Under the pieces are notes generated by a model. That model was not told where the DNA came from. It searched no databases and saw only the letters and a list, made by a program, of their open reading frames with translations. Made by a program: the position numbers and the translations under genes. DNA of 23,443 nt from the NCBI GenBank assembly GCA_038124765.1, contig JAYPCO010000018.1, forward strand, positions 1-23,443, written 5' to 3'. Of this stretch, positions 15,590-23,443 are shown piece by piece. Positions within the stretch are counted from its first letter, which is position 1; each line of letters starts with the position of its first letter. Source of the DNA: HIMB59 sp038124765. Lineage in GTDB: Bacteria > Pseudomonadota > Alphaproteobacteria > HIMB59.

Positions 15590-16861
15590 ATGAAAATTAC
15601 AAGAATACATGCAAGAGAAATTTTTGACAGTAGAGGGAACCCGACTGTAGAGTGTGAAATGATGATTGAGGGTATATCGTACCCTTTTAGGGGCATGGTA
15701 CCCTCTGGTGCTTCGACTGGAAAATTTGAAGCTTTAGAACTCAGAGATGGTGATAAAACTAGGATGGGTGGGAAAGGAGTTCTAAAAGCAGTTTCAAATG
15801 TTAATGAACTAATTAAACCCCATATTTTAAATAAAAGTTTTTCTGATTACTCTGATTTTGATAATAATCTAATTTCCCTAGATGGAACTGAAAACAAGTC
15901 TAAATTTGGAGCTAATGCAATTTTATCTCTCAGTTTAGCTTACTATAAAGCTTGGTCTTATAAGAACTTTGGTGCTGTTTTTCTCTCCCAAGGTATTGAT
16001 AACTTAAATATCCCAGTTCCTATGTTAAACGTTATTAATGGAGGACAACATGCAGATAACGATGTCGACTTCCAAGAGTTTATGATACTTCCAATAGGAT
16101 TTAATTCATTAACAGAAGCTCTCTCTGCCACTCATGCAGTAATCTCAAATATTAAAAAAGAACTTAAAAGTAGAAATCTTAATACAAACTTAGGTGATGA
16201 GGGTGGCTTTGCTCCTAATTTAAAATCTCATTTGGATGTTTTAGACTTAATATGTAATTCCATTGTAACAGCGGGTTATAAATTAAATGATCACTTTAAA
16301 ATTTCATTAGATGCAGCATCGAGTGAGTTTTATTCAAATGGCAAATACGAGTTCGAAGGTAATTCTTATAGCACCAATGAAATGATAGATGTTTATGAAA
16401 ATATTTGCAAAAATTATCCTATATTCTCTATCGAAGATGCTTTAAATGAAGAAGATTACGATGGTTGGGTTGCCATAACCTCAAAGCTTGGAAATAAAAT
16501 TAAATTGGTAGGGGACGACTTGTTTGTAACAAATATTAAAAAATTACAAACTGGAATAGATCAAAAACAAGCTAACAGTATATTAATTAAGCTTAATCAA
16601 ATTGGCACAGTCACTGAAACTTTACATGCAATTAAACTTGCCACCGATAATAATTTTGCATCAATTATGTCTCATCGTTCAGGAGAAACAGAAGACTCCT
16701 TTATTTCTGATCTTGCTGTTGCTTCAGCTTGTCCTCTCATTAAAACTGGTTCTCTAGCTCGTTCAGATCGTGTTGCAAAATATAATCAGCTACTTAGAAT
16801 ATCCGAAAATGATTCAATTAAAGGGTATGCAGGTAGCTTAAATGAAATATTTAAGAGCTAA
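15590..16861 (+). CDS. eno: Eno, enolase
   Basis: Interconverts 2-phosphoglycerate and phosphoenolpyruvate. It has 423 residues, normal length. Catalytic Glu204 (LGDEGGFAPN) and Lys334 (LIKLNQIGT) are present, with Mg ligands Asp241 (SLDAASSEF), Glu282 (IEDAL) and Asp309 (VGDDLF). Glu163 (DFQEFM) and His362 (SHRSGET) complete the site. The N-terminal FDSRGNPTVE and SGASTGKFEA are canonical. The ATG at 15590 is 1 nt after kdsA and preceded by an AAGGCGG ribosome-binding sequence with 9-nt spacing. The 3' end overlaps the ftsB-like gene by 20 nt. Confidence 0.99.
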   Translation: MKITRIHAREIFDSRGNPTVECEMMIEGISYPFRGMVPSGASTGKFEALELRDGDKTRMGGKGVLKAVSNVNELIKPHILNKSFSDYSDFDNNLISLDGTENKSKFGANAILSLSLAYYKAWSYKNFGAVFLSQGIDNLNIPVPMLNVINGGQHADNDVDFQEFMILPIGFNSLTEALSATHAVISNIKKELKSRNLNTNLGDEGGFAPNLKSHLDVLDLICNSIVTAGYKLNDHFKISLDAASSEFYSNGKYEFEGNSYSTNEMIDVYENICKNYPIFSIEDALNEEDYDGWVAITSKLGNKIKLVGDDLFVTNIKKLQTGIDQKQANSILIKLNQIGTVTETLHAIKLATDNNFASIMSHRSGETEDSFISDLAVASACPLIKTGSLARSDRVAKYNQLLRISENDSIKGYAGSLNEIFKS

Positions 16862-17129
16862 TAGCTTAATCAATATTTTTTTTATTTTTGTATTAATTTA
16901 TCTACTTTACCACACTATTTACGGTAAATTTAATATTGGAAATTATTTGATTTATATATTTGAGGAGAAATTGTATACCGATATGATTAAACATTTAGAT
17001 CAAGATATGTTAGATTTAAATATTGATTTAAACTCGTTTTATACAAACAAAGATGACTATATTGATGAAATATCAAAACAATATAACCCTAATCCAGTAG
17101 AAGGCGAATTAATTATAAAGTTAGACTAA
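16842..17129 (+). CDS. ftsB: FtsB/DivIC-like septum formation initiator (reduced)
   Basis: Probable small bitopic divisome protein, partner of FtsL and FtsQ. The 95 residues have a single membrane segment at about 8-25 (SLINIFFIFVLIYLLYHT), followed by YHTIYGKFNIGNYL, which matches the alphaproteobacterial FtsB pattern YxxxxGxxG. The C-terminal DEISKQYNPNPVEGELII resembles the family's ...DxxAR..L.....GE.VI end. The coiled coil between them is very short and poorly patterned. Location between eno and pdhA is the usual alphaproteobacterial site of this gene and carries much of the call. The start at ATG 16842 lies inside eno; later starts would remove the membrane segment. It overlaps pdhA by 1 nt. 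Confidence 0.72.
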   Translation: MKYLRANSLINIFFIFVLIYLLYHTIYGKFNIGNYLIYIFEEKLYTDMIKHLDQDMLDLNIDLNSFYTNKDDYIDEISKQYNPNPVEGELIIKLD

Positions 17130-18106
17130 TGGCAAAAAAAATAAGCAATTCTTTTACTAATGATGAGTTAATTTATTTTTATGAAAAAATGTTCATGATT
17201 AGAAAGTTTGAAGAAAAAGCTGCGCAATTATATGGTTCTGGAAAAATTGGAGGTTTTCTTCATTTATACATTGGCCAAGAAGCTGTGGTTGTTGGTATCT
17301 TATCTTCAATTAAATCAGAGGATACTGTTGTAACGTCCTATCGTGACCATGGGCATATTATCGCCAGAGGCGTTGATCCTAAACAGGTAATGGCTGAGCT
17401 TACTGGAAGATCAACCGGTATCTCAAAAGGCAAAGGTGGATCTATGCATATGTTTTCAAAAGAAAATCGATTTTATGGCGGTCATGGGATTGTTGGCGCT
17501 CAAGTTCCAATTGGAGTTGGATTGGCCTTTGCACATAAATATAGAGAAAATAATAATATAAGTAGGGTATATGTGGGTGATGGTGCCATGAGTAATGGTC
17601 AAGTATTCGAGTCTTTCAATTTAGCCTCTCTATGGGAATTGCCAGTATTATTCATTATTGAAAACAATAAATATGCTATGGGCACAGCTGTGACTCGCTC
17701 AGCAGCTGGTAACGATTTATATGATCGTGCTGGAACATTTGGAATTAAAGGTGAAAAAGTTGATGGAATGAATTTTTTTGAAGTTAGTAATGCTGCCATA
17801 AGAGCCAGAGATTATATTTATGAAAATAAAAAACCATATGTAATTGAGATGGATACATACCGTTTTAGAGGCCATTCGATGTCAGATCCAGGTCAATACC
17901 GATCTAAAGATGAAGTATCAGAAATGAAGGAAAATGACCCCTTAATAACTATGAAGAAAAAATTGATTGATGAATTTAAAGTCGATGAAAAAGAAATAAA
18001 CGAATTAGAATTAAAAATTAAAAAAGAGGTAAAAGAAATTGAAAAGTATGCCTTAGATTCACCTCTTCCAGAATTAAAAGAATTATTCACTGAGGTTTAT
18101 TTATGA
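17129..18106 (+). CDS. pdhA: PdhA, pyruvate dehydrogenase E1 component alpha subunit
   Basis: With PdhB it decarboxylates pyruvate and passes the acetyl group to the lipoyl arm of E2. It has 325 residues, normal for the alpha2beta2 type. The thiamine diphosphate motif runs from GDG (150-152, VGDGAMSNGQ) to NN (179-180). MIRKFEEKAAQLY (23-35), YRDHGH (71-76) and GGHGIVGAQ (117-125) are characteristic. RFRGHSMSDPGQYR (245-258) matches the phosphorylation-loop region of mitochondrial E1 alpha, although no kinase is implied here. The ATG overlaps the ftsB-like stop by 1 nt, and the stop overlaps pdhB by 4 nt. Confidence 0.98.
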   Translation: MAKKISNSFTNDELIYFYEKMFMIRKFEEKAAQLYGSGKIGGFLHLYIGQEAVVVGILSSIKSEDTVVTSYRDHGHIIARGVDPKQVMAELTGRSTGISKGKGGSMHMFSKENRFYGGHGIVGAQVPIGVGLAFAHKYRENNNISRVYVGDGAMSNGQVFESFNLASLWELPVLFIIENNKYAMGTAVTRSAAGNDLYDRAGTFGIKGEKVDGMNFFEVSNAAIRARDYIYENKKPYVIEMDTYRFRGHSMSDPGQYRSKDEVSEMKENDPLITMKKKLIDEFKVDEKEINELELKIKKEVKEIEKYALDSPLPELKELFTEVYL

Positions 18107-19470
18107 AGATATTACTACCGGCATTATCACCTACTATGGAAACAGGTAATTTGGTAAAGTGGCTTGTTAAAGAAGGTCAGACGATTTCTTCAGGTGATAT
18201 TTTAGCTGAAATAGAAACTGACAAGGCAACTATGGAGCTAGAGTCTCCAGAGGATGGACTATTAAGCAAAATATTAATCAACGAAGGATCAGAAAATATT
18301 CCTGTAAACACACCGTTGGCAGTATTATCAATCGATGGGGAAGATGAAGAGGTTACAGAAAGCGATAGCTCTCAGACTTTAAATACTAAAATTTCTCAAG
18401 AAACTATTTCCGATAAACTGATAGATAATAATATTCAAATAATTCCGAATTATTCAGGCACTGCAGAAAATGTAAAAAAATATACTGAAAAAGACATGAC
18501 CATGAGAGAGGCATTAAATTTAGCTATTGTTGAAGAAATGTCTGCCGATAAGGATATTTTCATATTGGGTGAAGAGGTGGCTCAGTATGACGGAGCCTAT
18601 AAAGTTACTCAAGGGCTTTTAGAGAAATTTGGAGCAAAAAGAGTAATTGATACTCCAATTTCAGAACATGGTTTTACAGGTCTGGCTGTTGGTGCGGCAA
18701 TGGCAGGATTAAAACCAATTTGTGAATTCATGACCTTTAATTTCTCGATGCAGGCAATTGACCAAATTATTAATTCTGCTGCAAAAACACTTTATATGTC
18801 AGGTGGAGAAATCAATGTTCCTATAGTTTTCAGGGGACCCAATGGCGCAGCTGCAAGAGTAGGGGCTCAACATAGTCAGTGTTTTATTTCATGGTTTGCT
18901 CATATCCCTGGGTTAATTGTTGTTGCACCTTCCAATGCAAGAGATGCCAAAGGTTTATTAAAAACTTCTATCAGAAATCCCAATCCAGTTATTTTTTTAG
19001 AACATGAATTACTTTATAAAGAAAAAACATTAGTTCCTGTAGAAGATGATTTCCTAATACCTCTCGGCAAAGCTAACATATTAAAAGAAGGCAGTGACTT
19101 AACTATCATCGGTTTTAGCATGAGTGTCCAAAGAATAATGAATGCATTACCAGAGATTAATAATTTAAATATTAACGCTGAAATTATTGATCTGCGGTCT
19201 ATTAAACCACTAGATGAAGAAACGATATATAACTCAATTAAGAAAACTAATAGAGTTGTTATCATTGAGGATGGTTGGGGTAATACTAGTTTTGGATCTC
19301 ATTTGTCATATTTGATTCAATTAAATTGTTTTGATTATTTAGATGCTGAGGTTGTCAAAGTTAGTGGCAAGGATGTCCCAATGCCCTATGCTGAAAATTT
19401 AGAGGCACTCGCTTTACCATCAACAAATGAAATCGTCCAAGCAGTAAAAAAAGTTTTATATAAAAATTAA
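18103..19470 (+). CDS. pdhB: PdhB, pyruvate dehydrogenase E1 beta subunit with N-terminal lipoyl domain
   Basis: Beta half of the E1 enzyme, fused to its own lipoyl domain. Residues 1-78 form a biotinyl/lipoyl domain with Lys41 in ETDKATME as the expected lipoylation site. A Ser/Thr/Asp/Glu-rich linker (about 79-130) follows. Residues 131-455 are the E1 beta transketolase-like module (MTMREALNLAI, LGEEVAQYDGAYKV, DTPISEHGFTGLAVGAA, RGPNGAAARVGAQHSQ). The N-terminal lipoyl domain is a known alphaproteobacterial feature (as in Sinorhizobium and Zymomonas), and explains the 455-residue length against about 330 without it. Start overlaps pdhA by 4 nt; stop overlaps pdhC by 1 nt. Confidence 0.98.
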   Translation: MKILLPALSPTMETGNLVKWLVKEGQTISSGDILAEIETDKATMELESPEDGLLSKILINEGSENIPVNTPLAVLSIDGEDEEVTESDSSQTLNTKISQETISDKLIDNNIQIIPNYSGTAENVKKYTEKDMTMREALNLAIVEEMSADKDIFILGEEVAQYDGAYKVTQGLLEKFGAKRVIDTPISEHGFTGLAVGAAMAGLKPICEFMTFNFSMQAIDQIINSAAKTLYMSGGEINVPIVFRGPNGAAARVGAQHSQCFISWFAHIPGLIVVAPSNARDAKGLLKTSIRNPNPVIFLEHELLYKEKTLVPVEDDFLIPLGKANILKEGSDLTIIGFSMSVQRIMNALPEINNLNINAEIIDLRSIKPLDEETIYNSIKKTNRVVIIEDGWGNTSFGSHLSYLIQLNCFDYLDAEVVKVSGKDVPMPYAENLEALALPSTNEIVQAVKKVLYKN

Positions 19471-20771
19471 TGTTTTACGAAGTAACCCTTCCATCTTTAT
19501 CTCCTACTATGGAGGAAGGAAAAATAGTTAAATGGTTAAAAAAAGAAAAAGATAGTATTTTAAGCGGAGAGGTAATATTTGAAGTTGAAACAGATAAGGC
19601 CACTATGGAATATGAATCTCCTGAAGATGGCTTTATTGCTTCTATAATTGTAAAAGAAAACTCCATAGCTAAAGTTAATGAAATAGTTGCAATCATTAGC
19701 GATTCAATTGATTTTAAACAACCCGAATTAATCGATTACGTAAATTCACTCAATAAAACTTCATCTCCAAAAGGCAATGAAAATCCGACTGAGCAAGTCT
19801 CACAAATAAAATTTTCAAAAAATTCCAATAAAGAATTTGAAATACAAATTACACCTTTAGCTAAAAAAATTGCTCTTAAAAATAATATAGATCTTTCCTC
19901 CATCAAACCCACTATGAGAAGGATAAGAACATCAGACTTGGTTCAAAATAATTCTTTAAACACATCGAGTACTGATAGAGTTTTTATCTCTCCTTATGCT
20001 AGAAAATTAGCTGATAATGACTCTATTGATTTAAAGCTTATTAAAGGAACAGGCCCATTGAATAGAATTATTAGTAGAGATATTATCAATCGAGATATGA
20101 CAGATGGAAATTTACAAATAAATAAGTTAAGACAGGCAATAGCAAAAGCTACTCTATCTTCAAAACAAAATATTCCGCATTTTTACTTAAATTCAAAAGT
20201 CAATATGAATGAAGTTCTAAGTTTTAGAAAAAAAGAGAAACAAAAAGGAAATAAATATTCTTTTAATGCTATTTTGATGAATGCTATATCAAAAGCATTT
20301 AAATCCTTCCCTAACTCTAATTGCACTTATAAGACAAATGGAGAATTTATTATTAATTCCAATCATAATATTGGAATAGCCGTTGATTCAGAAGCAGGAT
20401 TAAAAATGCCAGTCTTAAAAAATATTGAAAAAAATAATTTAGATGAGCTAAATAATAATCTAAATAGGTTAATCTCAATCACTAGGGATAATAAACTTAC
20501 ACCTTCTGATTTAAGTGATGGCGTGATTAGCATTTCAAATCTTGGTTCCTATAATATTCGAAGTTTCGATGCAATTATTCTACCTGGACAAACGTATATT
20601 TTAGCTGTTGGGCAGATTTTTGAAGATGTATATGTTAACAAAGGTAAAATTGAAATTGCAAGTTTTGTTAATTTAACGCTTTCTTGCGATCATCGAGCTG
20701 TGGATGGAGTTTTGGCATCACAGTTTTTTTCTAGCTTAGTTCAAAATTTGGAGAAAATATCAAATGAATAA
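19470..20771 (+). CDS. pdhC: PdhC, pyruvate dehydrogenase E2 (dihydrolipoyl acetyltransferase)
   Basis: Core of the complex; transfers acetyl from lipoamide to CoA. The domains in order are: a lipoyl domain 1-78 with Lys43 (ETDKATME); a linker; a diverged peripheral-subunit-binding-like segment at about 127-159 (ITPLAKKIALKNNIDLSSIK then RRIRTSDL); a canonical peripheral subunit-binding domain at about 173-208 (ISPYARKLA, KGTGPLNRIISRDI); and the catalytic domain from about 215 to 433. The catalytic motif is DHRAVDG with His408 and Asp412. SISNLGSYNIRSFDAIILPGQ replaces the more usual SNLGMFG...INPPQ. It is 433 residues long. It shares its lipoyl sequence style with the PdhB domain. It overlaps lpd by 8 nt. 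Confidence 0.97.
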   Translation: MFYEVTLPSLSPTMEEGKIVKWLKKEKDSILSGEVIFEVETDKATMEYESPEDGFIASIIVKENSIAKVNEIVAIISDSIDFKQPELIDYVNSLNKTSSPKGNENPTEQVSQIKFSKNSNKEFEIQITPLAKKIALKNNIDLSSIKPTMRRIRTSDLVQNNSLNTSSTDRVFISPYARKLADNDSIDLKLIKGTGPLNRIISRDIINRDMTDGNLQINKLRQAIAKATLSSKQNIPHFYLNSKVNMNEVLSFRKKEKQKGNKYSFNAILMNAISKAFKSFPNSNCTYKTNGEFIINSNHNIGIAVDSEAGLKMPVLKNIEKNNLDELNNNLNRLISITRDNKLTPSDLSDGVISISNLGSYNIRSFDAIILPGQTYILAVGQIFEDVYVNKGKIEIASFVNLTLSCDHRAVDGVLASQFFSSLVQNLEKISNE

Positions 20772-22137
20772 TAAATACGATGTGTCAATTATTGGCGGAG
20801 GTCCTGGCGGGTATGTAGCAGCAATTAAGGCTTCCCAACTTGGATTAAAAGTTGCTCTCTTTGAAGAATTCCAATTGGGAGGAGTTTGCCTTAACTGGGG
20901 CTGTATACCAACTAAATCACTACTTCACTCTGCGGAATTTATGGAAGAAGCAAAGCATTTCGGGTTACAACCTGAACATTTAAAATCAATTACACTTGAA
21001 AAAATTGTTGAATTATCACGAACCGCTTCCTCGAATTTATCTAAAGGGGTTTCTTCTTTAATGAAAAAAAATAAAGTTGATGTATTTACAATCAAAGCAA
21101 TGCCAATAAAGAAAGATGATATATTTTTGGTTAAAGGCGATGGTATAGAAATACATTCAGATAAAGTAATTCTTGCCACGGGCTGCAAACCCAGAAGTAT
21201 TGGTGGGCAAAAATTTACAGATTTAATTTGGAGCTCCAAAGAGGCAATGATACCAAAATTCCTTCCCAAAAAACTTTCAATTATTGGCTCTGGGGCGATT
21301 GGTATTGAGTATGCAAGTATATATAATGCGCTAGGGTCTGAAGTAACTGTTTTTGAATCACAAGACCGTATTCTTCCACAATTTGACACTGATATCTCAA
21401 TAGAGGCAAAGAAAATTTTTGAAAAAAAAGGTATTAATTTTGAGTTAAATGCCAATATTGTATCAATAAATGAAAAATCAAAAAAAGTTATTATTTTAAA
21501 TAATGAAAAATCTGTTGAGTCTGATGCATTGATAATTTCTATAGGTGTAATTCCTAATATCGATCCTAAAACAGTTGATGATTTAAAAATCGATTTAGAT
21601 AAAGGTGGATATATTAATACAAACCAAAACTATGAAACAAATATCAAAAATTTGTATGCAATTGGAGATATAATTGGCGGCCCTTGGTTGGCTCACAAGG
21701 CTATGCACGATGCTGTGAATTGTGTTAACTATATTTCCAATAATAAACCTGTTCATAAACCCTTAGAACACTCTATTCCAGGTTGTATTTATAGCCTTCC
21801 ACAAATTGCTTGTGTAGGTTACACGGAACAACAATTGAAAGATAACAAAACCCCCTATAAAAAAGGAAATTTTCCTTTTCTTGCCAATGGTAAATCTCAA
21901 ACAATGTCTAACTCCTTTGGATTTGTAAAAACGCTTTTTAATTCTGACACAGGAGAGTTTTTAGGCGCACATCTTATTGGACCCGATGTTACAGAAATGA
22001 TATCTACTTTTGGTTTAGCATTGACATCTGAATCTACCGAGGATGAATTTATAAATACTATTTTTGCCCATCCTACACTTTCAGAGTCTATTCATGAGAG
22101 TGTGCTTGCCGCTTTTGATAAGCCACTTCATTTTTAA
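20764..22137 (+). CDS. lpdA: Lpd, dihydrolipoamide dehydrogenase (E3)
   Basis: Flavoprotein that reoxidises dihydrolipoamide with NAD+ in the pyruvate dehydrogenase complex, and possibly in other 2-oxoacid complexes and the glycine cleavage system. It has 457 residues. The FAD-binding GGGPGGYVAA (11-20) is followed by the redox disulfide Cys42/Cys47 in GGVCLNWGCIPTK. The NAD-binding site is IIGSGAIGIEYAS in the middle. AIGDIIGGPWLAHKA is the second FAD motif. The C-terminal HPTLSE has catalytic His436 and Glu441. The start overlaps pdhC by 8 nt and is preceded by GGAG with about 10-nt spacing. Confidence 0.98.
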   Translation: MNNKYDVSIIGGGPGGYVAAIKASQLGLKVALFEEFQLGGVCLNWGCIPTKSLLHSAEFMEEAKHFGLQPEHLKSITLEKIVELSRTASSNLSKGVSSLMKKNKVDVFTIKAMPIKKDDIFLVKGDGIEIHSDKVILATGCKPRSIGGQKFTDLIWSSKEAMIPKFLPKKLSIIGSGAIGIEYASIYNALGSEVTVFESQDRILPQFDTDISIEAKKIFEKKGINFELNANIVSINEKSKKVIILNNEKSVESDALIISIGVIPNIDPKTVDDLKIDLDKGGYINTNQNYETNIKNLYAIGDIIGGPWLAHKAMHDAVNCVNYISNNKPVHKPLEHSIPGCIYSLPQIACVGYTEQQLKDNKTPYKKGNFPFLANGKSQTMSNSFGFVKTLFNSDTGEFLGAHLIGPDVTEMISTFGLALTSESTEDEFINTIFAHPTLSESIHESVLAAFDKPLHF

Positions 22138-22139
22138 TC

Positions 22140-23045
22140 TTGATAAGACATCCAGAAAAACAAAAGAACTTTAATCCTACAACTTTAAAAAAACCCAATT
22201 GGATTAAAGTCAGAGCACCAAACAGCGCTGAGTACCAAGATACTTTAAATCTTATTCAAAAGTATAAACTTAATACAGTCTGTCAGGAAGCTGCATGTCC
22301 AAATATAGGTGAATGTTGGTCAAAAAAACATGCAACTTTTATGATTTTAGGCGATACTTGCACTAGAGCGTGTTCATTTTGCAATGTAAAAACTGGCAAA
22401 CCTTTCGGAATAGACCCTTTAGAGCCATTAAATATAGCAAAGTCAGTTAACTACTTAAAGCTAAAGCATGTTGTCATTACAAGTGTTGACAGAGACGATC
22501 TACCTGATGGCGGGGCTTACCAATTCATTAATACAATTCAGTACATTAGAGAACTATCACCTGAAACTACTATTGAAATTTTAACTCCTGATTTCTTGAG
22601 AAAAGGAGATATTTTTAAAAAAATTGTTGAAGTAAAACCAGATGTTTTTAATCACAATATAGAAACAGTAAGTAGACTCTATAAACATATTAGACCTGGC
22701 TCTATTTATGCTGAAAGTCTCAATTTACTCAAAAATGTTAAATCACAGGATAATAAAGTTTTTACTAAATCTGGATTAATGGTTGGATTGGGTGAAACAT
22801 TTGATGAAATTCTTAACTTACTCAACGATTTACTGCATCATAAGGTAGACTTTGTAACAATTGGCCAATATTTACAACCGAGTGTACACCACGAAAAAGT
22901 ACACAAATTTTATACCCCAGAGGAATTTAGAGAATTATATGATTATTGTATTAAAATAGGTTTTAAAATGGTTTCAGCATCGCCGCTAACAAGATCCAGT
23001 TACCATGCAGATGATGATTTTAAAAAACTAAAAAACAGTCTTTAA
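22140..23045 (+). CDS. lipA: LipA, lipoyl synthase
   Basis: Radical SAM enzyme that inserts two sulfur atoms into octanoyl-lipoyl domains, so it matures the lipoyl arms of PdhB and PdhC encoded just upstream. It has 301 residues. The auxiliary cluster cysteines are 48, 53 and 59 (CQEAACPNIGEC). The radical SAM cluster cysteines are 74, 78 and 81 (CTRACSFC). The RSSY motif at 285-288 supplies the serine ligand of the auxiliary cluster. It starts at TTG 22140, 2 nt after lpd, with no clear ribosome-binding sequence, so coupling to lpd translation is likely. Its stop overlaps the ispF stop on the other strand by 4 nt. Confidence 0.98.
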   Translation: MIRHPEKQKNFNPTTLKKPNWIKVRAPNSAEYQDTLNLIQKYKLNTVCQEAACPNIGECWSKKHATFMILGDTCTRACSFCNVKTGKPFGIDPLEPLNIAKSVNYLKLKHVVITSVDRDDLPDGGAYQFINTIQYIRELSPETTIEILTPDFLRKGDIFKKIVEVKPDVFNHNIETVSRLYKHIRPGSIYAESLNLLKNVKSQDNKVFTKSGLMVGLGETFDEILNLLNDLLHHKVDFVTIGQYLQPSVHHEKVHKFYTPEEFRELYDYCIKIGFKMVSASPLTRSSYHADDDFKKLKNSL

Positions 23046-23443
23046 TCTCCAATTAAAGAAATATTTGACCAACAGGCGATAAACTTTCCCTCTCCAATTA
23101 AACCAGATTTTTCATTTGTCGTTGCTTTTATTGTAATATTATCTGTTTTAAGTATTTTAACTAACCTAATTTTAATTTTATTGTAATAAGGATTTATTTT
23201 AGGATATTCAGACACAATCATTAAATCAACATTATTTATTTTGAATTTATTTTCTTGCATTTTTTGCAATGCAAAATTTAAAAAGTCTATTGAGTTTCTT
23301 TTTTTATTTATTTTATTGTTAGGGAAGTATGTACCTATATCTCTTTTAGAAATCGCCCCTAGAATTGAATCAGTAATTGCATGTAAAATTACATCTCCAT
23401 CAGAATGAGAAATTATTTCTATTTTTGATTTTATAGGAGTAGC
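23042..23443 (-). CDS. ispF: IspF, 2-C-methyl-D-erythritol 2,4-cyclodiphosphate synthase (5' truncated; may be the C-terminal half of IspDF)
   Basis: Cyclises CDP-methylerythritol phosphate in the non-mevalonate isoprenoid pathway. The frame is open from the window edge, giving 133 residues; an internal ATG at 23269 is not the start. SHSDGDVILHAITDSILGAI near the visible N-terminus contains the zinc-ligand His region and matches the family. RDIGTYFP, VDLMIVSEYPKI, and ATTNEKSGLIGEG (family ATT.E.LGF.GRGEG) follow in order. The segment after YFP is shorter and more basic than usual. The first zinc-ligand DxH lies outside. In many alphaproteobacteria this position holds a bifunctional ispDF; the visible part cannot tell. 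Confidence 0.93.
   Translation of the reverse strand, partial: ATPIKSKIEIISHSDGDVILHAITDSILGAISKRDIGTYFPNNKINKKRNSIDFLNFALQKMQENKFKINNVDLMIVSEYPKINPYYNKIKIRLVKILKTDNITIKATTNEKSGLIGEGKFIACWSNISLIGD

Noticed and set aside
19014..19265. 83-codon hydrophobic open frame on the minus strand
   Set aside because: It is antisense to pdhB. Its apparent membrane-like composition arises from reverse reading of Lys/Asn/Glu-rich codons.
20925..21455. 176-codon open frame on the minus strand
   Set aside because: It is antisense to the well-supported lpdA gene, and its translation shows no recognisable domain. It is a coding shadow.

Overview
The window is a very AT-rich (roughly 30% G+C by eye), extremely gene-dense stretch of an alphaproteobacterial chromosome. 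Almost every gene overlaps or abuts its neighbour, and no tRNA, rRNA, CRISPR array or mobile element is visible. Gene content and order (lpxA-lpxI-lpxB, then the convergent block gltA, gltX, lexA, moeA, moaC, trpC, trpD, trpG, trpE, ppiD, then tpiA-secG-pyrG-kdsA-eno-ftsB-pdhA-pdhB-pdhC-lpd-lipA, then ispF) is the classical alphaproteobacterial backbone. The low G+C, Lys/Asn/Ile-rich proteins, shortened proteins and near-absence of intergenic DNA suggest a streamlined marine lineage of SAR11, HIMB59 or AEGEAN-169 type; this placement is inference. Two runs of exactly 100 N (2189-2288, 5601-5700) look like scaffold gaps of unknown true length, so the source is probably a draft, single-cell or metagenome assembly.

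Region 1 (1-2188, + strand): the 3' part of lpxA, complete lpxI and the first two thirds of lpxB, three consecutive lipid A steps. Region 2 (2289-12077, - strand): one tightly packed train read from 12077 downwards. It holds a membrane-anchored PpiD-like chaperone, the tryptophan genes trpE, trpG, trpD and trpC, molybdopterin genes moaC and moeA, the SOS repressor lexA, glutamyl-tRNA synthetase gltX and citrate synthase gltA. Junctions overlap by 1, 4, 8 or about 23 nt, or are separated by 3 nt. Region 3 (12116-23045, + strand): tpiA, secG, pyrG, kdsA, eno, an FtsB-like divisome gene, the whole pyruvate dehydrogenase complex and lipoyl synthase. Region 4 (23042-23443, - strand): the 3' part of ispF (or of an ispDF fusion), whose stop codon overlaps that of lipA.

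Regions 2 and 3 diverge from a 38-nt intergenic segment (12078-12115), the only obvious promoter site in the window. Functionally the window joins glycolysis (tpiA, eno) to acetyl-CoA formation (pdhABC, lpd), entry to the TCA cycle (gltA) and lipoate supply (lipA), alongside outer-membrane lipid A/Kdo synthesis, tryptophan synthesis, molybdenum cofactor synthesis and protein export.

I found no convincing evidence of a previously undescribed system. The points worth a second look are variations on known genes: a pyruvate dehydrogenase E2 with what appear to be two E3/E1-binding domains, a GluRS without the usual zinc-subdomain segment, the absence of comEC between lexA and gltX, an SOS repressor buried in a biosynthetic train, a missing histidine in LpxA, and a very reduced FtsB.
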